A DNA stretch of 54,375 nt from Bacteroides sp. (GTDB lineage Bacteria > Bacteroidota > Bacteroidia > Bacteroidales > Bacteroidaceae), in NCBI GenBank assembly GCA_021203515.1, contig JAJQAY010000147.1, positions 1-54,375 of the forward strand, written 5' to 3'. Under the pieces are notes generated by a model. It searched no databases. It was not told the origin of the DNA and saw only the letters and a program-made list of their open reading frames with translations. The position numbers were made by a program, and so were the translations under genes. Positions 32,069-43,079 of the stretch are shown piece after piece; positions within the stretch are counted from its first letter, which is position 1; each line of letters begins with the position of its first letter.

Positions 32069-33147
32069 ATGAAGAAGAATATATTCTACTTACTGCTGCT
32101 GATGCCGTTGCTGGCATTTCTGGGCAGTTGTGATGATAAAGACGAAATTGTATTTGACCATGAATTACCTCAATTTGAATTGAAGGAGAATGCTATCCTG
32201 CTGGAGGTGATTATGCCGCAAGGGACAGGGGCGAGTGAGAAACTCTACATTGCAGGTGCTTTCAATGGTGGTGAAGAAGCCGTCGGGCAACCGGAATGGT
32301 GCTTGGAGAAAGCTGCGAACAGCGATGTGAAATGGGGAATTTACCTGAACCACGCCACTTTCAAGGATGGCAAGACCCTGGCGGACGGTTTCTGCTTCGT
32401 GTCGGATAAACAAGGGGTGGAGCGTACCGTGAAGAACGAAGACATGCTGCACACGCTGAACGTGGGTGTAGGTACACGCACCAATGTAACCGTATCCCGA
32501 TGGGAAGCTTACTTTGCCGAAGAACCGGAAGAGATTCCTCACGATGGCTATGCGATTTATGTGGAAGACAATTCCGGTTGGGATGCGTTGGCTCTCTACG
32601 CCTGGGGTGATGCAGAGTTTGCCGGTGGTTGGCCTGGAATGCAAGTCACCGGAACAAAGACTATCGGTAAAGTGACTTATAAGTATTTCGATACGGGCGA
32701 AGCCTCTAAGGGTATGAATGTGAATTTGATATTCAATAATAATAACGGCGGAAAACAGATTGAAGGCGACGGCTTGCCATTAAGTTGGACCGCGACTATT
32801 ACTTCCACATCACAGATACTGAATATGAACAGGTAGTGCCGAGCGACTATACCGGCTTCACTGTCTATGTGGAAGATAATACCGGTTGGGACGGACTGTT
32901 CCTTTATGGCTGGGGCGATGCCGAGTTTGCCGGTGCCTGGCCCGGACTGGCAGTTACCGGTACGAAGATTATTAATGGAATACATTATAAATATTTTGAT
33001 TTGGGCTATGATGCCGAGAAATTAAATCTTAATTTTACCTTTAATAATAATGCCGGTAAGCAACTTCCTGATATTTCGGCCAAGGTAGATCGTGATTTTT
33101 ATTTCTGCATTACGGACACGGACTCGGAAGACGTTACTCCCCAATGA
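32069..33147 (+). pseudogene. SusE-like starch-binding lipoprotein with two CBM26-like repeats, one frameshift
   Basis: Outer-membrane lipoprotein with lipobox FLGSC followed by DDKDE, a strong surface-export signal. After a SusE-like N-terminal domain come two similar starch-binding modules: YVEDNSGWDALALYAWGDAE then WPGM, and YVEDNTGWDGLFLYGWGDAE then WPGL. Each ends in F/T-FNNN...GKQ and a D-R-D-Y/F-Y-F strand. The aromatic WG/WPG residues are those used for alpha-glucan stacking in CBM26-type modules. One A is missing at AA 32782-32783; restoration gives GLPLKLDRDYYFHITDTEYEQ and a 359-residue protein. As written the second module is cut off. The module duplication looks internal and fairly recent. 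Confidence 0.8.
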
Positions 33148-33173
33148 CGTGAACTCTTAATATAAAAAGTGAA

Positions 33174-34523
33174 ATGATGAAAGTCAGACATTATTTATGG
33201 ATGATACTCCCGATGTTGTTGCTGCACCTCCTGGCGGGGTGCGGCGATGACTCCGGTGGAGGAACCGGAGGACCTGATCCTGTGCCTGCCGGAGTAGGAA
33301 ATGAGATAGTGATATACGAAGCCAATCCGAAAGTCTTCGCCCGTACAAATGCCTTGAATGCTATATCAGCGCGTTTGGACGAGATGAAGGAGCTGGGCGT
33401 TAATGTCCTTTGGCTGATGTCTGTCTATGAGCAGGGAGTGACGAATGCTATCGGCTCTCCCTATTGCGTGAAGGATTACAAGAAACTTAACACAGAATAT
33501 GGTACGATGGATGACCTGAAGTCCTTGGTTACGAAAGCGCATGGGAAAGGAATGCGCGTCATTCTCGACTGGGTGGCAAACCATACTTCATGGGACAATG
33601 CCTGGATACAGAACAAATCGTGGCACACACAAGATGCGGGCGGTAATATCATTTCGCCCGAAGGCATGGGATGGTCCGACGTTGCCGACCTGAATTACGG
33701 CAGTACGGAAATGCGTTCTGCCATGCTCGATGCGATGAAATACTGGATAGAGACGGCAGACGTAGACGGCTATCGCTGTGATTATGCCGAAGGAGTGCCC
33801 GATGACTTCTGGAAGCAGGCCATCAAAGAACTCAAGGTGTTGAAGGGTGATGAACTGCTGATGTTGGCGGAAGGAGGAACTTCCACCTTGTTTGCAGACG
33901 GATTTGACTTGGTTTATGGTTGGAGCTTTGCATCGAAATTGCAGGATGTGTTTGCGGGCAAGGCAACGCTGACGGCATTGTATGAGGTGTATAAGCAGGA
34001 ATATCAGGGCGTTTCCGGTGGTAAACAGCGGTTGCGTTACTCCACCAATCACGACCTGGCATCCGAACAGTCTCCCCTGCAGACCTATCGGAACGAACGG
34101 GGTGCAATGGCTGCTTTCGTTCTTGCTTCCATGCTCGACGGTGTGCCGCTTATCTATAGTTCGCAAGAGATTGGCTACCCCCGTTCACTCTCTTTCTTTA
34201 ATTACGAACTCATGGACTGGAACTCGAACTCCGGCTATTTGAGTGAATATAAGCAGCTCATGCAAGTTTATCAATCTTCGGCTACCCTGCGGGGAGGCGA
34301 TTTGAAGACATATGATACGGGAAAAGTGGCTTCTTTCTATCGGGCGAACGGAGACAAAGGACTGTTTGTCGTGGTGAATACCAGTAACGAGACTTTGACT
34401 GTAAAAACACCGATAGAACGTGCCGGCGACCGTGTGAAGAACTTGTTGAATAATGAAACGACCACACTTGCGGTTGCTTTGACATTGGAACCTTATCAAT
34501 ATTATATCTGGCAAAAAGAATGA
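33174..34523 (+). CDS. GH13 alpha-amylase lipoprotein (first of a tandem pair)
   Basis: A 449-residue alpha-amylase-family enzyme. Lipobox LLAGC is followed by GDD and a Gly-rich linker, which suggests the cell surface. The GH13 conserved regions are DWVANHTS (I), DGYRCDYAEGV (II, nucleophile Asp), LMLAEGGTST (III, acid/base Glu) and YSTNHDLAS (IV, transition-state Asp), so the catalytic triad is present. It lacks a starch-binding extension. ATG codons at 33174 and 33177 are both possible. It lies 26 bases after the SusE gene, and the next GH13 overlaps it by four bases (34520-34523). It is intact, unlike most of its operon. Confidence 0.9.
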   Translation: MMKVRHYLWMILPMLLLHLLAGCGDDSGGGTGGPDPVPAGVGNEIVIYEANPKVFARTNALNAISARLDEMKELGVNVLWLMSVYEQGVTNAIGSPYCVKDYKKLNTEYGTMDDLKSLVTKAHGKGMRVILDWVANHTSWDNAWIQNKSWHTQDAGGNIISPEGMGWSDVADLNYGSTEMRSAMLDAMKYWIETADVDGYRCDYAEGVPDDFWKQAIKELKVLKGDELLMLAEGGTSTLFADGFDLVYGWSFASKLQDVFAGKATLTALYEVYKQEYQGVSGGKQRLRYSTNHDLASEQSPLQTYRNERGAMAAFVLASMLDGVPLIYSSQEIGYPRSLSFFNYELMDWNSNSGYLSEYKQLMQVYQSSATLRGGDLKTYDTGKVASFYRANGDKGLFVVVNTSNETLTVKTPIERAGDRVKNLLNNETTTLAVALTLEPYQYYIWQKE

Positions 34524-35843
34524 ATGTTATGCGAATAAGAAATGTATTGTTTTCAATAGGGCTGTTGCCGCTGCTGTGTGCATGCGGCGCGAAACAGCAA
34601 TCCTATACACTGCCCGCTCCCGAGGACGTGGTGATGTATCAGGTAAATCCCCGTGTGTTTGCACCGGTGGCGTCTTTTGATGCAGTAGGAAACTATCTGG
34701 ACTCCATCCGGCAGTTGGGAGTGAATGTTGTTTGGTTTATGCCTATCAACGAAGTAGGGAAGGAGAAGTCGGTCAACTCTCCTTATTGTGTGAAAGATTA
34801 CAAGTCTGTCAATCCGGAGTTTGGAACGGTAGAAGAGTTCAAGCGCCTGGTAGACCGGTGCCATGAGAAAGGGCTGAGTGTCATCATCGACTGGGTGGCA
34901 AATCACACATCCTGGGACAATGCCTGGATGGAGCATAAGGACTGGTATACGCAGGATGATAATGGAAATGTCGTTTCTCCTGCCAACACCGGTTGGGATG
35001 ATGTAGCCGATTTGAACTTCGACAATCAGGAGATGCGTCTAGCCATGATTGATGCCATGAAGTTCTGGGTAAGTAATATAGGTGTAGACGGTTTCCGGTG
35101 TGATGCAGCGGACTTTGTTCCGTATGATTTCTGGAAACAGGCGCTCGACTCGCTTCGTGCCATTCCGGGACATCCTCTGCTGATGCTTGCCGAAGGAAAG
35201 CGGAAAGACCACTTCACGGCAGGTTTCGATATGAACTATGCTTGGGACTTTCTGGAGGGTACTCGTGAGGTTTTCCGGAAAGACAGTTGCGCTTTCTTAC
35301 TGTTCGATGTAGACCGGATGGAATACGACTCTCTCTCCTCCGGCAAAGTAAAGCTCCGTTTCACTACCAATCACGATGAAATGGTAAAGATGTCTCCGGT
35401 GAGGGAGTTCGGAAACGAACGGGGTGCGATGGCGGCATTCGTTCTTTCAACCTATCTTCATGGCGGAGCGTTGATTTACGGTTCGCAGGAAGTGGGCTAT
35501 CAGGAACCGATTGATTTCTTCCGTTATTGCCCGATAGACTGGCACTCTAATCCTGCTTTGAGGGCGGAGTTCAAGATGCTGATGAGGCTTTATAACGAAT
35601 ACCCGGCCATTCGCAAAGGCGAGTTGAAGACTTATCCGGATTGTAACGTCTTGGTTTTTTGAAAAAGAGGCGGATGGTGAGCGCTTCCTGGTGCTGGTGA
35701 ATGTGCGCGATGCCGAACAGACTATCGCATTGCCCGGAACTTGGAAAGGACATCCTGCTACGGATGCATATACCGGTGTTCAAATGGAATTGGGGGATAC
35801 GCTGGCTTTCGCTCCATACGAGTATAGAATACTTAAATATTAA
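34520..35843 (+). pseudogene. GH13 alpha-amylase lipoprotein (second of tandem pair), frameshift near C-terminus
   Basis: A paralogue of the preceding amylase. The lipobox region is LLCAC. GH13 regions are DWVANHTS, DGFRCDAADFV, LMLAEGKRKD and FTTNHDEM, with all three catalytic residues retained. Shared blocks with the first copy (SPYCVKDYK, NHTSWDNAWM, NERGAMAAFVL, SQEVGY) show a tandem duplication followed by divergence. One extra T in the T6 run 35655-35660 causes a stop at 35660-35662 (NVLVF*). Removing it gives NVLVFEKEADGERFLVLVNV and a stop at 35841-35843, 440 residues in all. The lesion removes only the C-terminal beta domain, so residual activity is possible. The start overlaps the previous stop, which indicates coupled translation. 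Confidence 0.87.
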
Positions 35844-37996
<2,153 letters not shown>

Positions 37997-38039
37997 AGGA
38001 ATTTATCCTGCATTTAATATTAAAGTTAACAATAGGGGG

Positions 38040-38067
38040 AGCACGGGCCGGGAGTTTCGTGCTTTTT
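38040..38067 (+). terminator. Rho-independent terminator of the starch operon
   Basis: Six-base stem AGCACG (38040-38045) pairs with CGTGCT (38058-38063) and is followed by TTTTCATTTTT. It lies 43 bases after the GH97 stop. Confidence 0.65.
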
Positions 38068-38091
38068 CATTTTTAGTGTTACACCCCCTTC

Positions 38092-38134
38092 CACTCTCCT
38101 TATGCTCTGGGTTTTTCAGAGCGCGGAAGGAGTG
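38092..38134 (-). terminator. Stem-loop after the beta-propeller gene
   Basis: Inner arms 38104-38109 (GCTCTG) and 38117-38122 (CAGAGC) lie within outer arms CACTCTCCTT (38092-38101) and AAGGAGTG (38127-38134). It is 12 bases past the stop of the minus-strand gene and probably ends its transcript. Confidence 0.5.
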
Positions 38135-38145
38135 TTGGAAGTTTC

Positions 38146-39342
38146 CTATTCTTCAAAAGTATAGATAATAATGAGGGGATTATCATTTTCCTGAATATTC
38201 GTTTCCATTGGAAGATTATGCAAATATCCTTTTCTCTTTAGTTCTGAAATCGCAAATGAGCTTACGATTTGGGCACGAGTTCCGTTCGGGGCGGAGAATT
38301 CAGGCCAGAAAGGAATGCCACAAGCTATATTACTCTCAATGCCCATTACGTTATTCCCGGGAATAGCTTCGCTGCATTCCATAAATGTCTCCGGAACACA
38401 ATAGGATTCAAGACGTGCATTATCTTTATTGTATCTTTGTATATAAGTGTTTTCACCTTTATATATCCTTATATAAAGAGAATGATAAGTCTCAAACATA
38501 TCATAAACTTCAATAGTATTCGAATTATCAAGTATAGGATCATTCCTTTTTGTAATATCGGCAACAGCATTATAATAGCTGGTTTCATTAGAGCGATTTA
38601 ATACAAAACGAGGTTGGATATTTAAAGAATTAATGCGGAAAATAGTATCGTTGCAAGACGTAAACAACAGGACTTCATCCTTAAAAGGAGAAAAACAAAT
38701 TTCTTTCATATAGAGCACGTCCTTATTGCTGGAAGGGGAGTATAAGCTTTTATTCGTGAGTAATTCTCCTTTGCTACTGGCTAATGCACCGGCCCATGGA
38801 GCATTTTGCACCGGATTCATTGTTAATCCTTTAAGAACTCTCATCCCGTTGGAGAGAATATGCATTCCGCCTGCGTTGACGATGGTGGTGTCGCTATAAA
38901 GATAATTTCCGTCAAAAGAATAAGTTAAGACGGGGCCGCCATATTGAAATATAAAAAGCTTCTTTTCGGTTTCATCAACGGATAACTCCGTTATCATATT
39001 GTACTCTCCAGGTCCATTTCCTTCACGACCCATTTTACGTATAAATTTCCCTTTTCTATTAAACTGCAATATCTCCGACGTCTTTCCATTATAGATGAAT
39101 ATAAAGTCTTTTGAGATACGCATGTCTAATATATTGCTAATAAGACATGAATCAGTAGTTTCTAACGGTATATATTCAATGCTTTTAATATCATCATCCA
39201 ATGATATGGAACTTGCATTCTGCTGAATGGCATTTCGTACGTCCATGACTGGAATGTCGAAGTTTCTTTGATTACTCTTCTGACAACTGCTGATTAGTAA
39301 CATACTTACAGACAAGAACAGTAGATAAATGATCTTCTTCAT
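38146..39342 (-). CDS. 6-bladed beta-propeller lipoprotein
   Basis: A 398-residue lipoprotein (signal LLFLSVSMLLISSC). The body fits the Bacteroides 6-bladed beta-propeller family (DUF5128-like): ISLDDDIKSIEYIPLETTDSCLI, then blades such as ILQFNRKGKFIRKMGREGNGPGEY. The function is unknown; family members are abundant, often near PULs, and may bind ligands or partners. The gene is visibly richer in A+T than its neighbours and uses more ATA/AGA-type codons, which suggests a different history, perhaps horizontal gain. It is intact and stands alone, convergent with the starch operon and divergent from prfB. Confidence 0.8.
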   Translation of the reverse strand: MKKIIYLLFLSVSMLLISSCQKSNQRNFDIPVMDVRNAIQQNASSISLDDDIKSIEYIPLETTDSCLISNILDMRISKDFIFIYNGKTSEILQFNRKGKFIRKMGREGNGPGEYNMITELSVDETEKKLFIFQYGGPVLTYSFDGNYLYSDTTIVNAGGMHILSNGMRVLKGLTMNPVQNAPWAGALASSKGELLTNKSLYSPSSNKDVLYMKEICFSPFKDEVLLFTSCNDTIFRINSLNIQPRFVLNRSNETSYYNAVADITKRNDPILDNSNTIEVYDMFETYHSLYIRIYKGENTYIQRYNKDNARLESYCVPETFMECSEAIPGNNVMGIESNIACGIPFWPEFSAPNGTRAQIVSSFAISELKRKGYLHNLPMETNIQENDNPLIIIYTFEE

Positions 39343-39440
39343 AATTCTAATTTATGCTTTGTTGTTAGGAATTTGTCTTGTTTCAAGGGCATGAATATAC
39401 TTATTTTAAATGATATAACATCGTTATAGCTTGTTTTTCA

Positions 39441-39448
39441 TACCTTTG
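39441..39448 (+). promoter_or_regulatory. -7 promoter element for prfB
   Basis: TACCTTTG matches TAnnTTTG, 32 bases before the prfB start. A T-rich stretch with TTG lies just upstream, but no well-spaced -33 TTTG is seen. Confidence 0.45.
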
Positions 39449-39480
39449 CACTTCGTAAAGACTGAATTTGAAGAAAGCAT

Positions 39481-40593
39481 ATGATTACCATTGAACAACT
39501 GAAGGACATTAAGGAACGTACCGAAGCGTTGAACCGCTATCTGGACATCGAAGGAAAGAAGATACAAGTGGAAGAGGAGCAGTTGCGCACGCAAGCGCCC
39601 GGCTTTTGGGACGACCAGAAGGCTGCCGAAGCACAGATGAAGAAAGTGAAAGGCTTGCAGCAATGGATTTCCGGCTACAACGAAGTCAAGACAATGGCGG
39701 ACGAGTTGCAGCTTGCCTTCGACTTCTACAAAGATGAACTGGTGACGGAGGAAGAAGTGGACGAAGCTTATGAGAAAGCATCTACTGCCGTAGAAGCCCT
39801 CGAACTCAAGAATATGCTGCGCGAGGAAGCCGACCGGATGGATTGCGTGCTGAAAATCAACTCCGGTGCCGGTGGAACAGAAAGCCAGGACTGGGCAAGC
39901 ATGTTGATGCGTATGTACTTGCGCTATGCCGAAACCCACGGATACAAGGCAACCATTGCCAACTTGCAGGAAGGTGACGAAGCCGGCATCAAGGCCTGCA
40001 CCATCGAGATTGCAGGCGAATATGCCTATGGTTATCTGAAAGGCGAGAACGGTGTGCATCGTCTGGTACGTGTATCTCCCTATAATGCGCAGGGCAAGCG
40101 CATGACTTCTTTTGCATCCGTATTCGTCACTCCGCTGGTGGACGACACGATTGAAGTGGACATCAAGGTTGCCAATATCTCATGGGACACCTTCCGTTCC
40201 AGTGGAGCAGGCGGACAGAACGTAAATAAGGTAGAGTCCGGCGTGCGTTTGCGCTACCAGTTCAAAGACCCTTATACGGGCGAGGAAGAAGAAATCCTGA
40301 TTGAGAATACCGAGACGCGCGACCAGCCGAAGAACCGCGAGAATGCGATGCGCCAATTGCGCTCCATCTTATATGATAAGGAACTCCAACACCGCATGGC
40401 AGAGCAGGCAAAGGTGGAAGCCGGCAAGAAGAAGATAGAGTGGGGCTCACAAATCCGCAGCTACGTCTTCGACGACCGCCGCGTGAAGGACCACCGTACC
40501 AATTTCCAGACTTCGGACGTGAACGGAATGATGGACGGCAAGATAGACGGCTTCGTCAAGGCATACCTCATGGAGTTTGCCGGTGAAGAGTAA
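39481..40593 (+). CDS. prfB: Peptide chain release factor 2, no programmed frameshift
   Basis: RF2, 370 residues, read in a single frame from ATG 39481. It terminates translation at UAA/UGA. The GGQ motif that triggers peptidyl-tRNA hydrolysis is at residues 244-246 (SSGAGGQNVNK). The codon-recognition tripeptide reads SPY (RVSPYNAQGKR) where many RF2 have SPF. At the usual +1 frameshift site, just after R-Y-L (residues 19-21), the sequence is CTG GAC with no TGA, so autoregulation by frameshifting is absent here. It is intact. A repeat array containing an 18-bp hairpin follows and probably ends the transcript. Confidence 0.95.
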   Translation: MITIEQLKDIKERTEALNRYLDIEGKKIQVEEEQLRTQAPGFWDDQKAAEAQMKKVKGLQQWISGYNEVKTMADELQLAFDFYKDELVTEEEVDEAYEKASTAVEALELKNMLREEADRMDCVLKINSGAGGTESQDWASMLMRMYLRYAETHGYKATIANLQEGDEAGIKACTIEIAGEYAYGYLKGENGVHRLVRVSPYNAQGKRMTSFASVFVTPLVDDTIEVDIKVANISWDTFRSSGAGGQNVNKVESGVRLRYQFKDPYTGEEEEILIENTETRDQPKNRENAMRQLRSILYDKELQHRMAEQAKVEAGKKKIEWGSQIRSYVFDDRRVKDHRTNFQTSDVNGMMDGKIDGFVKAYLMEFAGEE

Positions 40594-40650
40594 CGTTCTT
40601 AGTTAGGCTCTTAATGGGACTGAACCCATCTCTCCCTATGACTGAGCACC

Positions 40651-40742
40651 CAAAACACCCGGATGTTTTATATCAAAACATGGGGATGTATTGATACAAA
40701 ACACCCGGATGTTTTACACCAAAACATCCGGGTGTTTTCATA
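40651..40742. repeat. Tandem array, 4 units of exactly 23 bp, ending in an 18-bp hairpin
   Basis: Units begin at 40651, 40674, 40697 and 40720. Units 1 and 3 share CAAAACACCCGGATGTTTTA, and unit 4 carries the reverse-complementary variant. Bases 40698-40715 and 40721-40738 are a perfect inverted repeat with a five-base spacer; this hairpin probably terminates prfB. Each unit is itself a near-palindrome of the type AAAACA...TGTTTT. The remaining 160 bases to the next gene hold only A+T-rich sequence with a possible weak promoter near 40866. Confidence 0.8.
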
Positions 40743-40906
40743 TCTCACTATACGAGTGATAGATATTAAGTATACGACTTATCCTACTTGAGTATATGAA
40801 TAAACCATATACTTCTTCCTCTTTGCTTTTTTAAGAGAAATGCTTGGAAACTTCCTAATTTTCCCGTTACTTTGTTAATCGTTGAACTTTAAATTATAAA
40901 AACACA

Positions 40907-41044
40907 ATGGGAAAGAGCAAAAAGAAAGTAATGCACAGCCGGAAAGAAGAGCAACAAGCTAAAAGAGTGTTATTGATTATCGGAGTCTCAGCTTTGGTAT
41001 TGGTATTCCTTATGTTTATAGCTTACTCTTTCTTGGGCAAATAA
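40907..41044 (+). CDS. Small 45-residue membrane protein, unknown function
   Basis: The open frame from ATG 40907 encodes MGKSKKKVMHSRKEEQQ followed by about 25 hydrophobic residues (LLIIGVSALVLVFLMFIAY) and ends SFLGK. It has a strongly basic N-terminus and one transmembrane helix with a predicted cytoplasmic N-terminus. It is eight bases upstream of the CYTH gene, so the two are probably co-transcribed. The A-rich pre-start sequence (AAATTATAAAAACACA) is the usual Bacteroides translation start context. I do not recognise the family. Composition and spacing make it a credible gene rather than a chance frame. Confidence 0.7.
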   Translation: MGKSKKKVMHSRKEEQQAKRVLLIIGVSALVLVFLMFIAYSFLGK

Positions 41045-41052
41045 AAGAGAAT

Positions 41053-41523
41053 ATGCCTCAGGAGATAGAACGGAAGTTCCTTGTATCGGGAGAAGGATAT
41101 AAATCGCAAGCATACACGCACGACCGTATCGTGCAGGGTTATATCAGTAGCGCTCGCGGGCGGACGGTGCGGGTGCGCATCCGTAGCGGCAAGGGTTACC
41201 TCACCATCAAGGGAGCTTCCAACGCTTCGGGCACCAGCCGTTATGAATGGGAAAAGGAGCTTCCTTTGCCGGAGGCGGAAGACCTGATGAAACTCTGCGA
41301 ACCGGGTATCATAGACAAAACCCGCTACCTGGTGCGCAGCGGAAATCACGTCTTCGAGGTCGACGAGTTCTATGGCGACAATGAGGGGCTTGTCGTAGCG
41401 GAAGTGGAACTGTGCTCCGAAGATGAGGCTTTTCAGAAGCCGGACTTTATCGGCGAAGAAGTGACGGGAGACGTCCGCTACTATAACTCCCAACTGATGA
41501 AGAAGCCCTATAAAAGGTGGTGA
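41053..41523 (+). CDS. CYTH domain protein (inorganic triphosphatase-like)
   Basis: A 156-residue CYTH/triphosphate tunnel metalloenzyme. The signature E-x-E-x-K is at residues 4-8 (EIERKFLV). Alternating basic and acidic strand residues of the tunnel follow (RTVRVRIR, YLTIKGA, YEWEKELP, FEVDEFYGDNEGLVVAEVEL). Short bacterial homologues hydrolyse inorganic triphosphate or bind polyphosphate-like ligands. It is cytoplasmic and intact. Confidence 0.9.
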   Translation: MPQEIERKFLVSGEGYKSQAYTHDRIVQGYISSARGRTVRVRIRSGKGYLTIKGASNASGTSRYEWEKELPLPEAEDLMKLCEPGIIDKTRYLVRSGNHVFEVDEFYGDNEGLVVAEVELCSEDEAFQKPDFIGEEVTGDVRYYNSQLMKKPYKRW

Positions 41524-41569
41524 TGAACAAATAAGGCGCTTTTGTTTTTATACTTAAAAAGAGCACTGT

Positions 41570-42874
41570 ATGGATGTGGAACAGTTATATGACTACCTGC
41601 CGCGAGAGCTTGTCACGTTTGTTCTGGTGACGCTGTTCTCTCTGCTCATCGGACTTTCGCAACGCCGGATTAGCTTGAAGCGGGAAGGGGAGACCACCCT
41701 TTTCGGTACAGACCGTGCCTTTACTTTTATCGGCATACTGGGCTATCTGCTTTATATTCTCGACCCTGCGGAACTGCGTTTGTTTATGGGCGGTGGTGCC
41801 GTGCTCGGATTGTTGCTGGGGATAAACTACTACGTCAAGCAGTCACAGTTCCATGTCTTTGGCATAACTACCATTATTATCGCACTGATTGCTTATTGCA
41901 TGACTCCCATTGTAGCTACCCAGCCTTCGTGGTTCTACGTCATGGTGGTGGTGACCGTGCTCCTGCTGACCGAACTCAACATACCTTCACGGAATTTGCC
42001 CAGCGGATGAAGAATGACGAAATGATTACGCTGGCAAAGTTCCTTGCCATCAGTGGCATTATCTTGCCGATGCTTCCCCACAAGAACTTAATTCCGGGCA
42101 TCAATCTGACCCCTTATTCCATTTGGTTGACAACGGTGGTCGTATCCGGTATATCCTACCTCTCTTATCTGCTGAAACGGTATGTCTTCCATGAGTCCGG
42201 CACGTTGGTGTCCGGCATCATCGGCGGATTGTATAGCAGTACGGCCACTATCTCGGTGCTTGCCCGCAAAAGCCGGAATGCTTCGGAGCAGGAAGTGCAC
42301 GAACATGTGGCGGCCATGTTGCTTGCCGTCAGCATGATGTTCCTGTGTTTTTATGATATTAATCCTGATTTTCAGCAGGGATATATTTTTTGCTATCTAT
42401 CCCTATCTGTTAATCATGGCGTTGGTGGCTGCGGCTGTTGCGTGGTTCATCCATTCGCGCCAGAAGCGTTCGAAAGACCAGGCAGGCGAGCCGGAAGAAG
42501 ATGATAGCAGTAACCCGTTGGAGTTCAAGGTGGCTCTGATTTTCGCTACTTTGTTTGTTGTGTTCACGGTCTTGACTCACTATACGTTGGTTTATGCAGG
42601 AGTAGGCGGATTAAATCTACTGTCTTTCATTTCCGGTTTCAGCGACATTACTCCTTTTATATTGAACTTGTTGCAGAATACGGGTAGTGTGGCCGTGTTG
42701 ATAGTGGTGGCTTGCAGTATGCAGGCCATCATCAGTAATATTCTGGTGAATACGTTCTATGCACTGTTTTTTGCCGGAAAAGGGAGCAAGTTGCGTCCCT
42801 GGATTTTGTGAGGGTTTGGTACGGTGATTGCCGTAAACCTGGTTTTGCTGCTGCTTTTCTACCTTATTACCTGA
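41570..42874 (+). pseudogene. MgtC/DUF4010 multi-pass membrane protein, two frameshifts and one nonsense codon
   Basis: Inner-membrane protein with an N-terminal MgtC/SapB-like part (FSLLIGLSQRR, TDRAFTFIGILGYLL) and a C-terminal DUF4010 part (SGIIGGLYSSTATISVLARKS). It has about 12 hydrophobic segments. Lesions: one base missing around 41978-41981 (restored ELNHTFTEFAQRMKNDEM or similar); one extra T in T5 42348-42352 (restored FLCFMILILIFSRD); and an in-frame TGA at 42809-42811 (PWIL*GFGTVIAVN, from CGA by transition or GGA by transversion). Corrected, it spans 434 residues and ends at 42874. The function is unsettled; MgtC relatives affect Mg2+/phosphate physiology. Confidence 0.75.
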
Positions 42875-42993
42875 GTTATCTTCTGCTCTTAATCACGCAT
42901 CTTGGCGCTTACTTTCCTTAAACTGCAAAACCTTTGTAGTATATCCTTTATATTTACAATCTCTGAGAGTGTGGGAGGGGGTCAAATACTTTT

Positions 42994-43033
42994 TGTAACA
43001 CAAATGTAATATCGTTGTAACGGGAATGTAACG
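42994..43033 (+). promoter_or_regulatory. Four TGTAAY direct repeats at exact 11-bp spacing: Pho-box-like array
   Basis: TGTAAC starts at 42994, TGTAAT at 43005, TGTAAC at 43016 and TGTAAC at 43027. Each is a six- to seven-base core plus a four-base spacer. This is the geometry of tandem PhoB (OmpR-family) dimers, and the core fits the PhoB consensus TGTMAY seen in enterobacterial Pho boxes. The last box ends 47 bases before the nuclease-lipoprotein start, and a weak -7-like TTAATTAG lies about 11 bases downstream of it, the spacing used by PhoB-activated promoters. Repeats and spacing are seen directly; binding by PhoB is inference. Confidence 0.65.
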
Positions 43034-43079
43034 CATTTCGGTTTAATTAGCCGACACAAACACAAACTAGATTTAGAAC

